Shown here: positions 31,065-39,003 of the stretch, piece by piece
Layout: every line of letters begins with the position of its first letter
Position numbering within the stretch: the first letter of the stretch is position 1
Virus record (IMG/VR): IMGVR_UViG_3300018469_000176
Coordinates: 1 to 62,751 of that record
Strand: one strand, 5' to 3'
DNA: 62,751 nucleotides
DNA from: a virus
The notes under the pieces: generated by a model
What the model was told of the DNA's origin: nothing
Seen by the model: only the letters and a program-made list of their open reading frames with translations
Databases searched by the model: none
Translations under genes and position numbers: made by a program

Positions 31065-31100
31065 CGCCGCCCGACCCCTGCGGCAAGGGGCCGGGCGGCG
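31065..31100 (-). terminator. Hairpin between tail genes
   Basis: CGCCGCCCG-A-CCCCT (31065-31079) pairs with AGGGG-CC-GGGCGGCG (31086-31100) around a 6-nt loop in an 85-bp gap. It would attenuate transcription into the LamG and fibre genes. Confidence 0.6.
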
Positions 31101-31118
31101 AGCGGGTGTCTCTCGGGC

Positions 31119-31514
31119 TCAGGTGGCGCCGAGGACGATCGAACCGGCGGCGAAGCTCAGGGTGTCGCCCAGCGCGGTGGTCTTGTTCGCGGTGAGCGGC
31201 CCGAACCACTTGCGCACCGGGCTGCCGGTGGAGTCGAACAGCTCGATGGCGACCACGGTGGTGGCCGGCATGTTGAGGAAGGTGCCCACGGTCGTGTTGG
31301 AGCACCCGGTGCCACCGGACGCGGTGGTCCACACGGTGATCGACTGGCGGGCGTAGGACCCGGCGCCGGGGACCACCTCGGTGCCGGTGGCCGCCGCCGT
31401 CCCGATCACCGTGAACAGCGCCAGCTTGATCGGCGTGACCGTCGCGAGATAGGTGGTGGTGCCCATCGACGCGTTGAGGAACCGGTCGCTCTCGCCGGTT
31501 GCGAGCACAGGCAT
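31119..31514 (-). CDS. Conserved tail-associated protein
   Basis: The 131-residue product has a pattern common among actinophage tail-region proteins: an N-terminal SDRFLNASMG, a hydrophobic beta core (PIKLALFTVIGTAA), GTGCSNTTVGTFLNMPATTV, and a final TLSFAAGSIVL. It is probably a beta-sandwich virion subunit. The name is by position and pattern only. Confidence 0.65.
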   Translation of the reverse strand: MPVLATGESDRFLNASMGTTTYLATVTPIKLALFTVIGTAAATGTEVVPGAGSYARQSITVWTTASGGTGCSNTTVGTFLNMPATTVVAIELFDSTGSPVRKWFGPLTANKTTALGDTLSFAAGSIVLGAT

Positions 31515-31517
31515 GAC

Positions 31518-31775
31518 TCAGCCCTCCAGGAGGTTCGCGTAGTTGGTGGCCAGGAACTCGGCCTGCTCGGGGCTGGTGATGACCGCGCGGAGCTCGTCCC
31601 CGGTCTTCCCCTCGGCGTTCGCGGTCTGCGCGGTGCACACCTCGCACGGCGGGTTCATTCTGGAGTGGCAGTCCATGTGGTAGGTGACTTCGGAGTGGTC
31701 CGGCAGGGTGATCACGTGGCGCGGGTGGTCGTCGACCTGCCCGCACGCGAGGCAGTTTCTGACGGGCTGGCTCAT
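31518..31775 (-). CDS. Small zinc-binding protein
   Basis: This 85-residue product has NCLACGQVDDHPRHVI (7-22), HMDCH (33-37) and PPCEVC (42-47), two CxxC pairs plus histidines consistent with one or two zinc sites. AGGAGG lies upstream of ATG 31775, which is why I chose it over an upstream ATG at 31811. Its role within the virion operon is unknown. Confidence 0.7.
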   Translation of the reverse strand: MSQPVRNCLACGQVDDHPRHVITLPDHSEVTYHMDCHSRMNPPCEVCTAQTANAEGKTGDELRAVITSPEQAEFLATNYANLLEG

Positions 31776-31856
31776 CGCGTTGTTCCTCCTGGTAGCGGGC
31801 ATGACAAACACCCCCGTGCCGGCGGCAGCGAGGGTGCAGTGGTGGAGCTCTAGGAG

Positions 31857-32270
31857 CTAGGGACGGGCGGCGTCCGGCTCGACGCGGATGACGCCGAGCA
31901 GGATCTCGGTGGGCTCGCCGGTGGGGTCGATGACGTCGAGGCCGTACTCGCCGACCTTCCAGTCCCAGGCCGCCGACATGTCGCCGGTGATGGCCAGCAG
32001 CGCGGCCCCGGTGGTGACGTATTGGAGCTGCTCGGCCGCGGGACCGACGGGCGGGATGGCCGAGGTGAGCCCCCAGGTGATGGTGCCGGCCTGGGTGGAC
32101 CAGGCCTGCAGCACGACGTCGGACTCGTCGACCGGGCGGACCGCGGCCCGGGCGGACCAGCTCGCGGCCAGGGTGGCGTGCAGGATCGGGCCACCCTCGC
32201 CGTCCCAGACCGGCACGGACAGGCTCAGGGTGTTGCCGGACCGCACGGTGAAGTCGAAGCGCACGGCCAC
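31857..32270 (-). CDS. Hypothetical beta-rich protein of tail region
   Basis: The 137-residue protein has alternating strands (RFDFTVRSGNTLSLSVPVW, TITWGLTSAIPPV, ILLGVIRVEP). The start is GTG 32270 with GAGGAGCTCC upstream. The layout resembles small phage baseplate or Ig-like domain proteins (such as YDLIDPTGE segments that recur in phage tail genes). Tail component likely, not proven. Confidence 0.6.
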   Translation of the reverse strand: MAVRFDFTVRSGNTLSLSVPVWDGEGGPILHATLAASWSARAAVRPVDESDVVLQAWSTQAGTITWGLTSAIPPVGPAAEQLQYVTTGAALLAITGDMSAAWDWKVGEYGLDVIDPTGEPTEILLGVIRVEPDAARP

Positions 32271-32280
32271 GGGGAGCTCC

Positions 32281-32868
32281 TCAGCAGGTCGGTTGGTAGT
32301 TGACCTCGTCGCCCGGGGGCTGATCGCCCGGAGGCATCGGCAGCTGCCCACCGCGGGCGTGCCGACCGATGCGCTGGCCGACGAAACTGCCCTGCTCGCC
32401 CGACAGCATCTCGTCCACCGGGTACTGCGGATCCGGGTCCGGCACGTGCATGTCCACCGGGTCCGTCGCGTCCGGGTCCGGCACGTGCAGATCCGGCGGC
32501 ACGACGAGCATGCCCGGCGGCGGTGGGGCCGGCACCCGCGCGACGATCTGAGTGCGCGCGTACGCGGCGAACCCGGCGGTCAGCGCGGTCATGATCGCCG
32601 ACTGCACGTAGGGGGTCAGGGCCAGCCCGAAGGCCAGCGCGAGCGCCATCGCGGCCTGGATGAAGCCGAGCACCGCCGGCGGTACCCGGTCGGCGGCGGC
32701 GAACGCCGCGGTGAGCACCCCGGCCAGCGCGACCACGGCCGCGTTGACCAGGCCCTGGATCTCGATCGAGAACGGGGCGTAGAGCGCGGTGCCCAGCTGG
32801 GTGGCGACGGCGACCAGGCCCAGCCATAGCGCGGAGTCGCGTAGGAACACGGTGCGGAATGCGGTCAC
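32281..32868 (-). CDS. Putative holin (multi-pass membrane protein)
   Basis: Residues 12-110 of this 195-residue protein contain three to four hydrophobic helices (ALWLGLVAVATQLGTALYA, GLVNAAVVALAGVLTAAF, AAMALALAFGLALTPYV). A hydrophilic Pro/Asp-rich tail with an imperfect VPDPDATDPVDMHVPDPD repeat follows. Membrane bundle plus polar tail is typical of holins. No lysin lies next to it, since the endolysin-like gene is at 52 kb. GTGA couples it to the lipoprotein gene upstream. Confidence 0.55.
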   Translation of the reverse strand: MTAFRTVFLRDSALWLGLVAVATQLGTALYAPFSIEIQGLVNAAVVALAGVLTAAFAAADRVPPAVLGFIQAAMALALAFGLALTPYVQSAIMTALTAGFAAYARTQIVARVPAPPPPGMLVVPPDLHVPDPDATDPVDMHVPDPDPQYPVDEMLSGEQGSFVGQRIGRHARGGQLPMPPGDQPPGDEVNYQPTC

Positions 32869-33488
32869 GGGTGGGTCCAGTTCTGCAGCATCGCGGCCCG
32901 GGCGTCGGGGAGTCGGATCGCCCGGGTGCACACCGCGCGGTGCAGATCGTTGGCCATGTTGTTCTTGACCTGGGCACCTCGGGGCCCGTTGCGCGGTTCG
33001 GGCCACAGGTTGCGGGGGTCGGCCACCGCGCCGCCCAACGACAGCGGGATGAGGTGGTCTTCCTCGATCACGGTGTTGGACATCTCGCCCAGCCCGTAAC
33101 GGATCTTCTGATCGTTCTTGAGGGCGGTGGTGTAGGACGACGGCGGGCGCACGGTGGCGGTCCAGCCCGGCTTGCAGATCGTGGTGTCCAGCGTCTGTTC
33201 GGTCACGTCGGGGTTGTGCGCGCCCGGGGTGCACCGCAGGTCCGCGCGGCCATCGACGATCGTGCACGGTCCGGTGTAGGGGCCAAGCGCGGCGCCAGAG
33301 GCCGGTGCCGGGCCCGGAGCGGGGGTCGAGGGGGCGGGTGTCGGCGAAGGAGCGGCCACGGTCGGCGAGGCCGGCGCGGTCACGGTGCTCAGGTCGGGCA
33401 GCGGCGTGGCCGGGTTGGGGCTGCACCCGCTGATTGCCAAGACCAGCGCGCACGTCCACACCCAGTTCGCCCGTCTATTGGACATCAT
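32865..33488 (-). CDS. Lipoprotein with HNH-like C-terminal domain
   Basis: This 207-residue protein has a signal peptide ending in a lipobox (LVLAISGC, Cys about 22), then an Ala/Pro/Thr spacer to about residue 70. A Cys-containing domain follows with EEDHLIPLSLGG (140-151) and NLWPE, the ββα-metal pattern of HNH-like nuclease domains found in secreted actinobacterial proteins. Anchored outside the membrane, it could act on incoming DNA or on a receptor. Superinfection exclusion by phage lipoproteins is known (T5 Llp), and that role here is inference. Confidence 0.7.
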   Translation of the reverse strand: MMSNRRANWVWTCALVLAISGCSPNPATPLPDLSTVTAPASPTVAAPSPTPAPSTPAPGPAPASGAALGPYTGPCTIVDGRADLRCTPGAHNPDVTEQTLDTTICKPGWTATVRPPSSYTTALKNDQKIRYGLGEMSNTVIEEDHLIPLSLGGAVADPRNLWPEPRNGPRGAQVKNNMANDLHRAVCTRAIRLPDARAAMLQNWTHP

Positions 33489-33507
33489 CGTGTCAGGTTA
33501 CGGCATG

Positions 33508-33542
33508 GGGCCGCGCGACGGGAGACCCCGACCGCGCGGCCC
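33508..33542 (-). terminator. Hairpin upstream of lysis/tail small genes
   Basis: GGGCCGCGCG pairs with CGCGCGGCCC (33533-33542) with a 15-nt loop in the gap between the coiled-coil gene and the lipoprotein gene. Flanking GCATG and CATGC can extend it. Confidence 0.6.
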
Positions 33543-33551
33543 GCCATGCGC

Positions 33552-33947
33552 TCACTGGGCGACGGGAGGTTCCGTCGGCGCGGGCTCCGGCGTGGGCTCC
33601 GGGGCCGCCTGGTGGCTGGCGGCGATCCGCTCGGTCTCGGCGTTGAGCTTGGCCACCTCGTCCTTGACCAGGTTGGCCACTTCCTGCACCTCGGCCTCGG
33701 ACACCTGGCCCTGACTCTGGGCCCGGGTCAGCAGGTCGTCGATCGCGGCGATCAGGGCCGAGTCGGTGGCGGTCAGCGCCGCTACCTGGGCCTGGAGATC
33801 CTCGAATGCAGCCATAGCGTGGTGCTCCGTTCGTAGGTTGTACTCCCACAGATCGGTCTGATCCGCGGACAACTGGTTGACCTGCTCCTGGAGGTTGTCG
33901 TTGCGGCGGCGCAGCGACATCACCCACTGCCGGATCTCTGCGATCAT
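33552..33947 (-). CDS. Coiled-coil protein
   Basis: The 131-residue protein is almost entirely helical with heptads (LRRRNDNLQEQVNQLSADQT, EVQEVANLVKDEVAKLNAE) and ends in a Pro/Glu/Thr-rich tail. ATG 33947 overlaps the upstream stop (ATGA); an ATG 5 codons earlier is the alternative. The lack of a signal peptide suggests a cytoplasmic or virion scaffold role. Small coiled-coil proteins are common near phage holins. Confidence 0.6.
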   Translation of the reverse strand: MIAEIRQWVMSLRRRNDNLQEQVNQLSADQTDLWEYNLRTEHHAMAAFEDLQAQVAALTATDSALIAAIDDLLTRAQSQGQVSEAEVQEVANLVKDEVAKLNAETERIAASHQAAPEPTPEPAPTEPPVAQ

Positions 33948-34156
33948 GGCGCGCTGCTCCACAGGTAGTCCTCCTCGTTCCGGATGTAGCGCCCAGTGAT
34001 CAACCAGCCCGCGCCGTCGTGGGAGTACTCCAGTTCCGCCTCGGTGGCGGTGGCCTCGAAGACCAGCCCGCGGATCTCCTCGATCGCCTCGTTCACCGCT
34101 TCGGCGGGTCGGGCGTCGCTGACGTAGCGAGACAGCACCAGCTCGTGCTCGACCAC
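33944..34156 (-). CDS. Small hypothetical protein
   Basis: This 70-residue acidic protein starts at GTG 34156. It has an N-terminal strand and helix (VLSRYVSDARPAEAVNEAIEE is split here by residue limits: VLSRYVSDARPAEAV then NEAIEE) and a C-terminal beta segment ending in RNEEDYLWSSAP. No family is recognised. Confidence 0.5.
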   Translation of the reverse strand: MVEHELVLSRYVSDARPAEAVNEAIEEIRGLVFEATATEAELEYSHDGAGWLITGRYIRNEEDYLWSSAP

Positions 34157-34170
34157 GGCCGCCTCCCAGG

Positions 34171-34776
34171 TCAGGGGCTCAGGGCTCCGAAGGCGACGAT
34201 GTTGTCCCGGTAGCTGTGCCGGGCGGTGTCGAGCTCCCCGCCGCAGGTGACCAGCCGCAGCGTCGGCACGGCCTGGTCGCCGTAGACCCAGCCGGTCGGG
34301 AACCGATCCTTGCTGACCCGCTCGCTGTGCATGATCGTGTACCGGCTGGAAGTCCCGTCGGCGCGGTGCACGGTGACCGTGTCCCCCTCGGCCAGCTCGG
34401 TCAGCTGCGCGAACAACCCGGGCTGCCCGCCGCCGTTGACGTGGCCCAGGATCACCGTGGGGGTGGTGGCGGTGGGCGCGCTGGCCCGCCAGTAGCCGCC
34501 CTGCATCGGCTCGGTGACCGGCGGAACCTCCACGGTGCCGTTGGGCTGCAGCCCGAGCGGGATCAGCGTCGACCCGGCGATACCGAGGCGTTTGATGTCG
34601 AAGGTGATCGGCGCGGCCAGTGGGGGCTTGGCCAGGATCGTCGGGGGCACCGGGGAGTCATGCCGGCCGGCTGTGGTGGGTGGCTGCGGGGCCCCACCAC
34701 AGCCGGCCGACAGCACCAGGGCGAGCGTCGCACCCAGAATGGCAACTGCGCGCCCGATGCGGCCTTGCGGTCTCAT
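34171..34776 (-). CDS. Class E/F-type sortase, lipoprotein-like N-terminus
   Basis: The 201-residue protein has a hydrophobic signal ending in LVLSAGC (lipobox Cys 26). The sortase beta-barrel follows: TPTVILGHVN with catalytic His 112, LRLVTCGG with catalytic Cys 178, and HSYRDNIV with Arg 190. FAQLTELAEGDTVTV is the usual sortase strand-turn segment. Sortases cleave a sorting motif and attach proteins to peptidoglycan or to each other. Sortase genes are rare in phages. It is coupled by ATGA to a gene for a secreted protein that ends in a sorting-like motif, so the two probably work together on the lysogen surface or on the virion. Confidence 0.85.
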   Translation of the reverse strand: MRPQGRIGRAVAILGATLALVLSAGCGGAPQPPTTAGRHDSPVPPTILAKPPLAAPITFDIKRLGIAGSTLIPLGLQPNGTVEVPPVTEPMQGGYWRASAPTATTPTVILGHVNGGGQPGLFAQLTELAEGDTVTVHRADGTSSRYTIMHSERVSKDRFPTGWVYGDQAVPTLRLVTCGGELDTARHSYRDNIVAFGALSP

Positions 34777-35270
34777 GCCCCGCCGGTGTCCGCGCCGCCC
34801 ACGGGGAGCTGGCTGAGCGAGGACACCGTGGCTCCGGTGGCGGAGTCCACCGTGGTGAAGGGCGCCGGCGTCGCCGACACGGTCACGGTCGGCTCGGGGA
34901 CCGGGGTCGTGGCCGGGAAGATCGGGACGCCGGCGATCTGGGTGCAGGACACCACGGGGGCCGCGCCGGCCTCCTGGGTGAGCGCCTGCTCGTTGGCCTG
35001 GGCTAGCGGGCCCGGGGTCGTGGTGGTGGTGGGGCCGGTGTTGGTGCCGGACTGGGTGCCGGTGTTGGTCCCGCCGGTGGCTTCCGCGATGGGCACGCAG
35101 ACCTGGGTGACGTTGCCGTTGTTGCTGTCGTTGACCGAGCTGTCGTTGTTGCTGTCGTTGGTGCTGTTGTCGGTGGTGTCCTGGGCGAACGCGGCGCTGG
35201 GCGCCAGTGCGAGGGCACCGACCACGATCAGGGAGCTGAGCGCCAGGCGCAGGGCGGATCGGGCGGGCAT
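34773..35270 (-). CDS. Secreted protein, probable sortase substrate
   Basis: This 165-residue product has a Sec signal peptide (LSSLIVVGALALAPSAAFAQ, cleavage after AFA). An Asn/Asp/Ser-rich low-complexity stretch (NDSNNDSSVNDSNN) and a Thr/Gly linker follow. The C-terminus LPVGGADTGGA resembles the P-x-G-G-x-x-T-G tails I recall on proteins encoded beside actinobacterial class F sortases. It lacks the membrane helix and charged tail of a classical LPXTG anchor. Two cysteines (58 and 109) could form a disulfide. The start region overlaps the end of the upstream gene by 43 bp, which is long for this phage. Confidence 0.7.
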   Translation of the reverse strand: MPARSALRLALSSLIVVGALALAPSAAFAQDTTDNSTNDSNNDSSVNDSNNGNVTQVCVPIAEATGGTNTGTQSGTNTGPTTTTTPGPLAQANEQALTQEAGAAPVVSCTQIAGVPIFPATTPVPEPTVTVSATPAPFTTVDSATGATVSSLSQLPVGGADTGGA

Positions 35271-35779
35271 GGTCGAGGCGACTCCACTTCAAGAGGGGAT
35301 GGAGCGTTCGCACGGTCTAACGAGGCCCCCAGCGGGGAGGTACGGGGAACATCGGGGGCAGAGTAGACCGAGCTCACAACGATCATCCCGGCCGGGGGGA
35401 GTGGAGGCTCGGCCTGGCTGTTGGAGTAGGCCAGGAACGTCGCGAGGATGGCGAACGCCAGCCCGACCCCGGCCACGATGTGCGCCCACAGCGCGCTCGC
35501 GCCCCGCTCCCGGCCCTCCGAGGTGGTCATCCGCGCGGTGAGGTCGTCCAGGCTGCTTTCCATCCGCTGCAGCGCCGCCTCGATATCGGCGACCCGGTCG
35601 TTGACGTGAGTGATCACGGACTGCCGCGCCGCCACGTTGGACTCGGCGGCGGCGGCGATCTCCCGGCGCAGCGCGATCATGTCCCCGCGGAGCATGGCGA
35701 GCTGACCGGCGGTGTGCACGCGCAATGTCTCGATGGTCCACCGGCGTGGTGCCGAGCCCCCGTTGCCGATGTCGGTCAT
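35228..35779 (-). CDS. Coiled-coil membrane protein
   Basis: The 183-residue protein has a long N-terminal helix (residues 15-90, LRGDMIALRREIAAAAESN, DIEAALQRMESSLDDL) and one membrane segment (ALWAHIVAGVGLAFAILATF, about 96-115). A Pro/Ser-rich exterior tail follows. The layout resembles spanin-like or holin-accessory proteins. The tail overlaps the secreted-protein gene. Confidence 0.6.
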   Translation of the reverse strand: MTDIGNGGSAPRRWTIETLRVHTAGQLAMLRGDMIALRREIAAAAESNVAARQSVITHVNDRVADIEAALQRMESSLDDLTARMTTSEGRERGASALWAHIVAGVGLAFAILATFLAYSNSQAEPPLPPAGMIVVSSVYSAPDVPRTSPLGASLDRANAPSPLEVESPRPCPPDPPCAWRSAP

Positions 35780-36138
35780 GATGCGCCCCGCGCTGCGCCT
35801 CGACCGGGTGGCTCGACCCGGGACGTGGGCACCAGCCGGAAGCCTGCGGCGGTCAGGGCGTGCTGCAGCCGCTCGGCGGCGACGAGATCGGGGGCGCCCC
35901 CGGCCGCAACCAGTGCGGTCACGGCGGGGTCGGGGGCGTCGTCGGACTGTAGCGGACGCACCCGGGTGACCGGATAGCCGGCCTGCCCGCCGTCGTCCAA
36001 GGTGAGGATCACGCTGGCCGGCAGGAAGGCCGTCACGCTGCCTCGGGCCACCTCCTTGCCGTGCTGGTCATAGACCAAGACCCGTTGCTTGGTGGTCACC
36101 CAGGTGAAGTAGTCGACGAAGTTGGGGTAGTCAGCCAC
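35776..36138 (-). CDS. Hypothetical protein of tail region
   Basis: This 120-residue protein begins ADYPNFVDYFTWVTTKQRVL and has a beta-rich first half, including ASVILTLDDG and YPVTRVRPL. A helical C-terminus, DLVAAERLQHALTAAGFRLV, follows. GTG 36138 follows AGGGGG. Position among minor tail genes suggests a tail accessory. Unknown family. Confidence 0.55.
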   Translation of the reverse strand: MADYPNFVDYFTWVTTKQRVLVYDQHGKEVARGSVTAFLPASVILTLDDGGQAGYPVTRVRPLQSDDAPDPAVTALVAAGGAPDLVAAERLQHALTAAGFRLVPTSRVEPPGRGAARGAS

Positions 36139-36146
36139 GGGGCCCC

Positions 36147-36737
36147 CTAGTAGTAGTCGATGCCGCCACTGGTGGGCTTGCCCATGTCCGTGATCCACAT
36201 CGACACCGGCCAGCGGTTGCCCGCGAAGTTGAGGTCGTTGTAGACCCCGAAGACGCGGCCCCCGTCGTGGCCGTAGACGCAGAACAGCGCGCGCAGCGTG
36301 TCGGCGTCCTCGGGCCACGGCGCCATCGTGCCGTCGATGATCGCCTCCCGGACGGAGCCGAACTGCCCGCACAGGAACGAGGTGGAGCGCAGGATGAGGC
36401 TGGCCGTGGTGGGCGTGGTGCCGTCGGTGGTGAAGGCGAGCCAGCACGCCATGGTGGCGTCCCCGGGCCCGTCCACCCAGACCCCGGCCCGCACGCTGAC
36501 CTGGTAGGTCCGACCGGGGACCAGGCCGGTAGCGCTCAGCTCCATCACGGCCCGGCTGACCGCTCCGTTGAACGGGGCGAAGTTGCCGCCCACCCGTTCC
36601 CGGAAGGCGACCGCGCCCGCGGAGAGCCGGTCGATCGCCCCGGCCGAGGGGATGGTGCGCCGGGCCACCTCCCGCAGTTCGGTGCGCAGCTGGGCGTGTT
36701 GCTGGAGCAGGTCGGTGGGTACCTCGACGCGGCCCAT
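36147..36737 (-). CDS. Minor tail protein
   Basis: The 196-residue product has an N-terminal helix (LLQQHAQLRTELREVARR) and a carbohydrate-binding-module-like beta region (FNGAVSRAVMELSATGLVPG, TYQVSVRAGVWVDGPG). It ends in NDLNFAGNRWPVSMWITDM. It shares one base with the stop of the preceding tail gene. The order after the tape measure, Dit and two larger tail proteins supports baseplate or fibre attachment. Confidence 0.65.
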   Translation of the reverse strand: MGRVEVPTDLLQQHAQLRTELREVARRTIPSAGAIDRLSAGAVAFRERVGGNFAPFNGAVSRAVMELSATGLVPGRTYQVSVRAGVWVDGPGDATMACWLAFTTDGTTPTTASLILRSTSFLCGQFGSVREAIIDGTMAPWPEDADTLRALFCVYGHDGGRVFGVYNDLNFAGNRWPVSMWITDMGKPTSGGIDYY

Positions 36738-37870
36738 CAGGGGCTCACCAGTACCGAGCTGGTCTCCAGGCTGGCCGAGGTCGGGGTGTGCGTGACCCCG
36801 ATCAGCCGCTGCGGGTAGGTCCCGTCGAGGACCCAGGAGTCCCCGGACACGTTGAACGTGGCGTTGTCCCCCAGGGACCAGGTGCCGATCTCGGGGAACG
36901 CCTCCGGGTCCACCTCGATCGTCCAGGTCAGCGCCGGGAGCCGGTTGGTCGCGACGAACGACTGGGCGTGGCTGGTCAGGACGGGCAGCTCGTGCACCGA
37001 GTCGGCCATCCGGGTGCTGCGTTCGAGCATGGGCCACCCCTGTGCGGTGAAGGTCAGATCCTCGGCCACCCCGATCGGCGGGATCTCCGAGCTCCCGGCG
37101 GCGTCCCCGGTCACGTACCCGCGGAAGGTCATCTCCGAGCTGTCGCCGGTCTCGGCGATCTGGGTGATGGTGGTGGGGAAGTCCCAGGCCCACGGCGAGC
37201 TCACCAGCCCGAGCCGGGGGTTGCCGACGTCGACGGTCCAGCCGAGCTGGCGCTGGTTGAGGTCCAGCGTGGCGCGGAACCGGATGTCCGGGCCGCCCTT
37301 CTCCTGGGACAGCTGGGTGAGCCGCTCCAGCACCGAGGCCAGGTCCGCGCCGGTGTAGTTGCGCAGCACGTCGATGACGATCGACGGGCTGGGCAGGGTG
37401 AACGGCAGCGCTCGGCCGGTGCCGGTGGTGGCCAGCGCCAGCAGGGTGCAGGCGATGCTGTACTGGTCGACCTCCAGGATGAGGTTGGAGTCGGTGGTGG
37501 CCGGGGTGAGCTCGGTGCCGGCCTTGAGCACCATCCGGGCGTCGAGCAGGGTGGCGATCGACGTGCAGCCGAACTGCACCGTGGAGCGGTCCGCGGCCAC
37601 GTCGTGGGTGACCACCGGCCCGGCGAACAGCGGTTGCGCGTCGCGCATCAGGATCAGCGTCCAGTACCAGTGCGAGCCGGCCACCGAGCGGGCCCGAACC
37701 CGGTTGCTGGCGTCGCTGGTCAGCCCGTCGGACAGCAGCGGGGTGGTGATGGTCATCGACCCGGCGCGGGACAGGTCCAGGCTGTCGGACCAGGTGAAGT
37801 CCGACATCGGCAGCTCGTCGACGACTTCCCCGGTCGTGGTGCGGGCGACCAGGCACGTGTAGACGGCCAT
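36737..37870 (-). CDS. Minor tail protein (baseplate-hub-like)
   Basis: This 377-residue protein starts MAVYTCLVARTTTGEVVDEL and SDFTWSDSLDLSRAGSMTIT. This is the opening of a Gp27/hub-like tail protein family that follows Dit in many actinophages (strand-rich barrel with LPMSDFTWSDSLN-like segments). It ends with YPQRLIGVTHTPTSASLETS. It probably caps the tail tube and connects to the host-binding proteins. Assigned by position and strand pattern, not by a diagnostic motif. Confidence 0.7.
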   Translation of the reverse strand: MAVYTCLVARTTTGEVVDELPMSDFTWSDSLDLSRAGSMTITTPLLSDGLTSDASNRVRARSVAGSHWYWTLILMRDAQPLFAGPVVTHDVAADRSTVQFGCTSIATLLDARMVLKAGTELTPATTDSNLILEVDQYSIACTLLALATTGTGRALPFTLPSPSIVIDVLRNYTGADLASVLERLTQLSQEKGGPDIRFRATLDLNQRQLGWTVDVGNPRLGLVSSPWAWDFPTTITQIAETGDSSEMTFRGYVTGDAAGSSEIPPIGVAEDLTFTAQGWPMLERSTRMADSVHELPVLTSHAQSFVATNRLPALTWTIEVDPEAFPEIGTWSLGDNATFNVSGDSWVLDGTYPQRLIGVTHTPTSASLETSSVLVSP

Positions 37871-39000
37871 CAGGTGATCTCGATGGTGCCCTGGAAGACC
37901 ATGATCCCGGGGAAGGTGTACTGCCCACCCAGCTGCGGGATCCCGGTCCCCATCACGCCGGACTGGGTGGCCGCGATGTAGTCGTGCAGCCGGTTCTCCT
38001 GGGTGTTGATCGGGAAGTAGGGCCGCATCACCGTGGAGCTCGGCGGGATGAAGCACTTGCCCAGGAAGATCCCGGCATCCGGCAGCACGTTGATCTTGGC
38101 GAAAATCTGGGTCTCCTCCTGCGGCGCCGAGGTGATCCCGGGCGGCAGCTGGGAGTAGATGGTCCCGGAGCCGAAGTTGTTGCCCGACAGGGTGGCCCGG
38201 AACACGTAGCGCAGGTGCATGTTCTTGCCGGTGACCAGGTAGCGGCCGATCGAGGAGCTGCCCGCGCCGAGGTTGACCGTGCCCGGTGGGGTGTTGCCCT
38301 GGTTGTCGGTGCCGCTCCAGAACAGCGACGGGGTGAAGCTCGTCCACACCGCGGGGGTGGCCACCGTGACCCAGGCCGAGGTGAGCCACACGTCGATCTG
38401 GCCGTTGGTCTGCACCCGCAGGTCGCCGTTGTAGGACCCGGCGCGGGCCAGGGCGGTGGCGCTGGCCACCGGCCGGATCCCGCCGGCGGCCCGGGTGAAC
38501 TGCCGGACGTCAGTCATGGTCAGCGTGCCGTTGGTGGCGCAGAGGATGTTGTAGAGCGCGATGTAGCCGGCCGGGGTGGCCGGGACCGCGGGGGACGCTG
38601 CGGCGATCCCGTCCACGGTGAGCAGCTCGAAGACCTTGAGCCCGGACGCGTCGACGTCGGTGTCCCGGACCCGGGCGCAGAGCACATCGATGCGCGGGTT
38701 GCCCGCCGGCGCGGTCAAGCTCACGTTCGTCGATGCCGGCCAGGTGCAGACGTAGGTGCCGCCGCCGGCGGTGGTGAGGATGCAGTGCCCGGGGCCGACC
38801 GCCACCCGCGGGGCGCCGGCGGTGCCGTTGGACACCGGCAAGAACGGGGTGGCCCCGCCCTGCAGCACCCCGGTCTCGGCCAGCACGTTGCTGGTGGGGT
38901 CGCGACCGACCAGCGCGGACAGCGCGTACCGGGCCTCGGACATGGTGAGCGCGGTGTTCACGAACCACGGGTCGACAGCGCTCGCGACGGCGGTGCCCAT
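37870..39000 (-). CDS. Minor tail protein (receptor-binding/baseplate)
   Basis: The 376-residue product has an N-terminal virion-attachment region (TALTMSEARYALSALVGRD), a central DVRQFTRAAGGIRPVA segment, and a C-terminal beta-sandwich with VWTSFTPSLFWSGTDNQG and YLVTGKNMHLRYVFRATLSG. The last is typical of phage tail knob proteins. The gene order Dit, this protein, hub suggests a baseplate upper protein or receptor-binding module. Confidence 0.7.
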   Translation of the reverse strand: MGTAVASAVDPWFVNTALTMSEARYALSALVGRDPTSNVLAETGVLQGGATPFLPVSNGTAGAPRVAVGPGHCILTTAGGGTYVCTWPASTNVSLTAPAGNPRIDVLCARVRDTDVDASGLKVFELLTVDGIAAASPAVPATPAGYIALYNILCATNGTLTMTDVRQFTRAAGGIRPVASATALARAGSYNGDLRVQTNGQIDVWLTSAWVTVATPAVWTSFTPSLFWSGTDNQGNTPPGTVNLGAGSSSIGRYLVTGKNMHLRYVFRATLSGNNFGSGTIYSQLPPGITSAPQEETQIFAKINVLPDAGIFLGKCFIPPSSTVMRPYFPINTQENRLHDYIAATQSGVMGTGIPQLGGQYTFPGIMVFQGTIEIT

Positions 39001-39003
39001 CGC

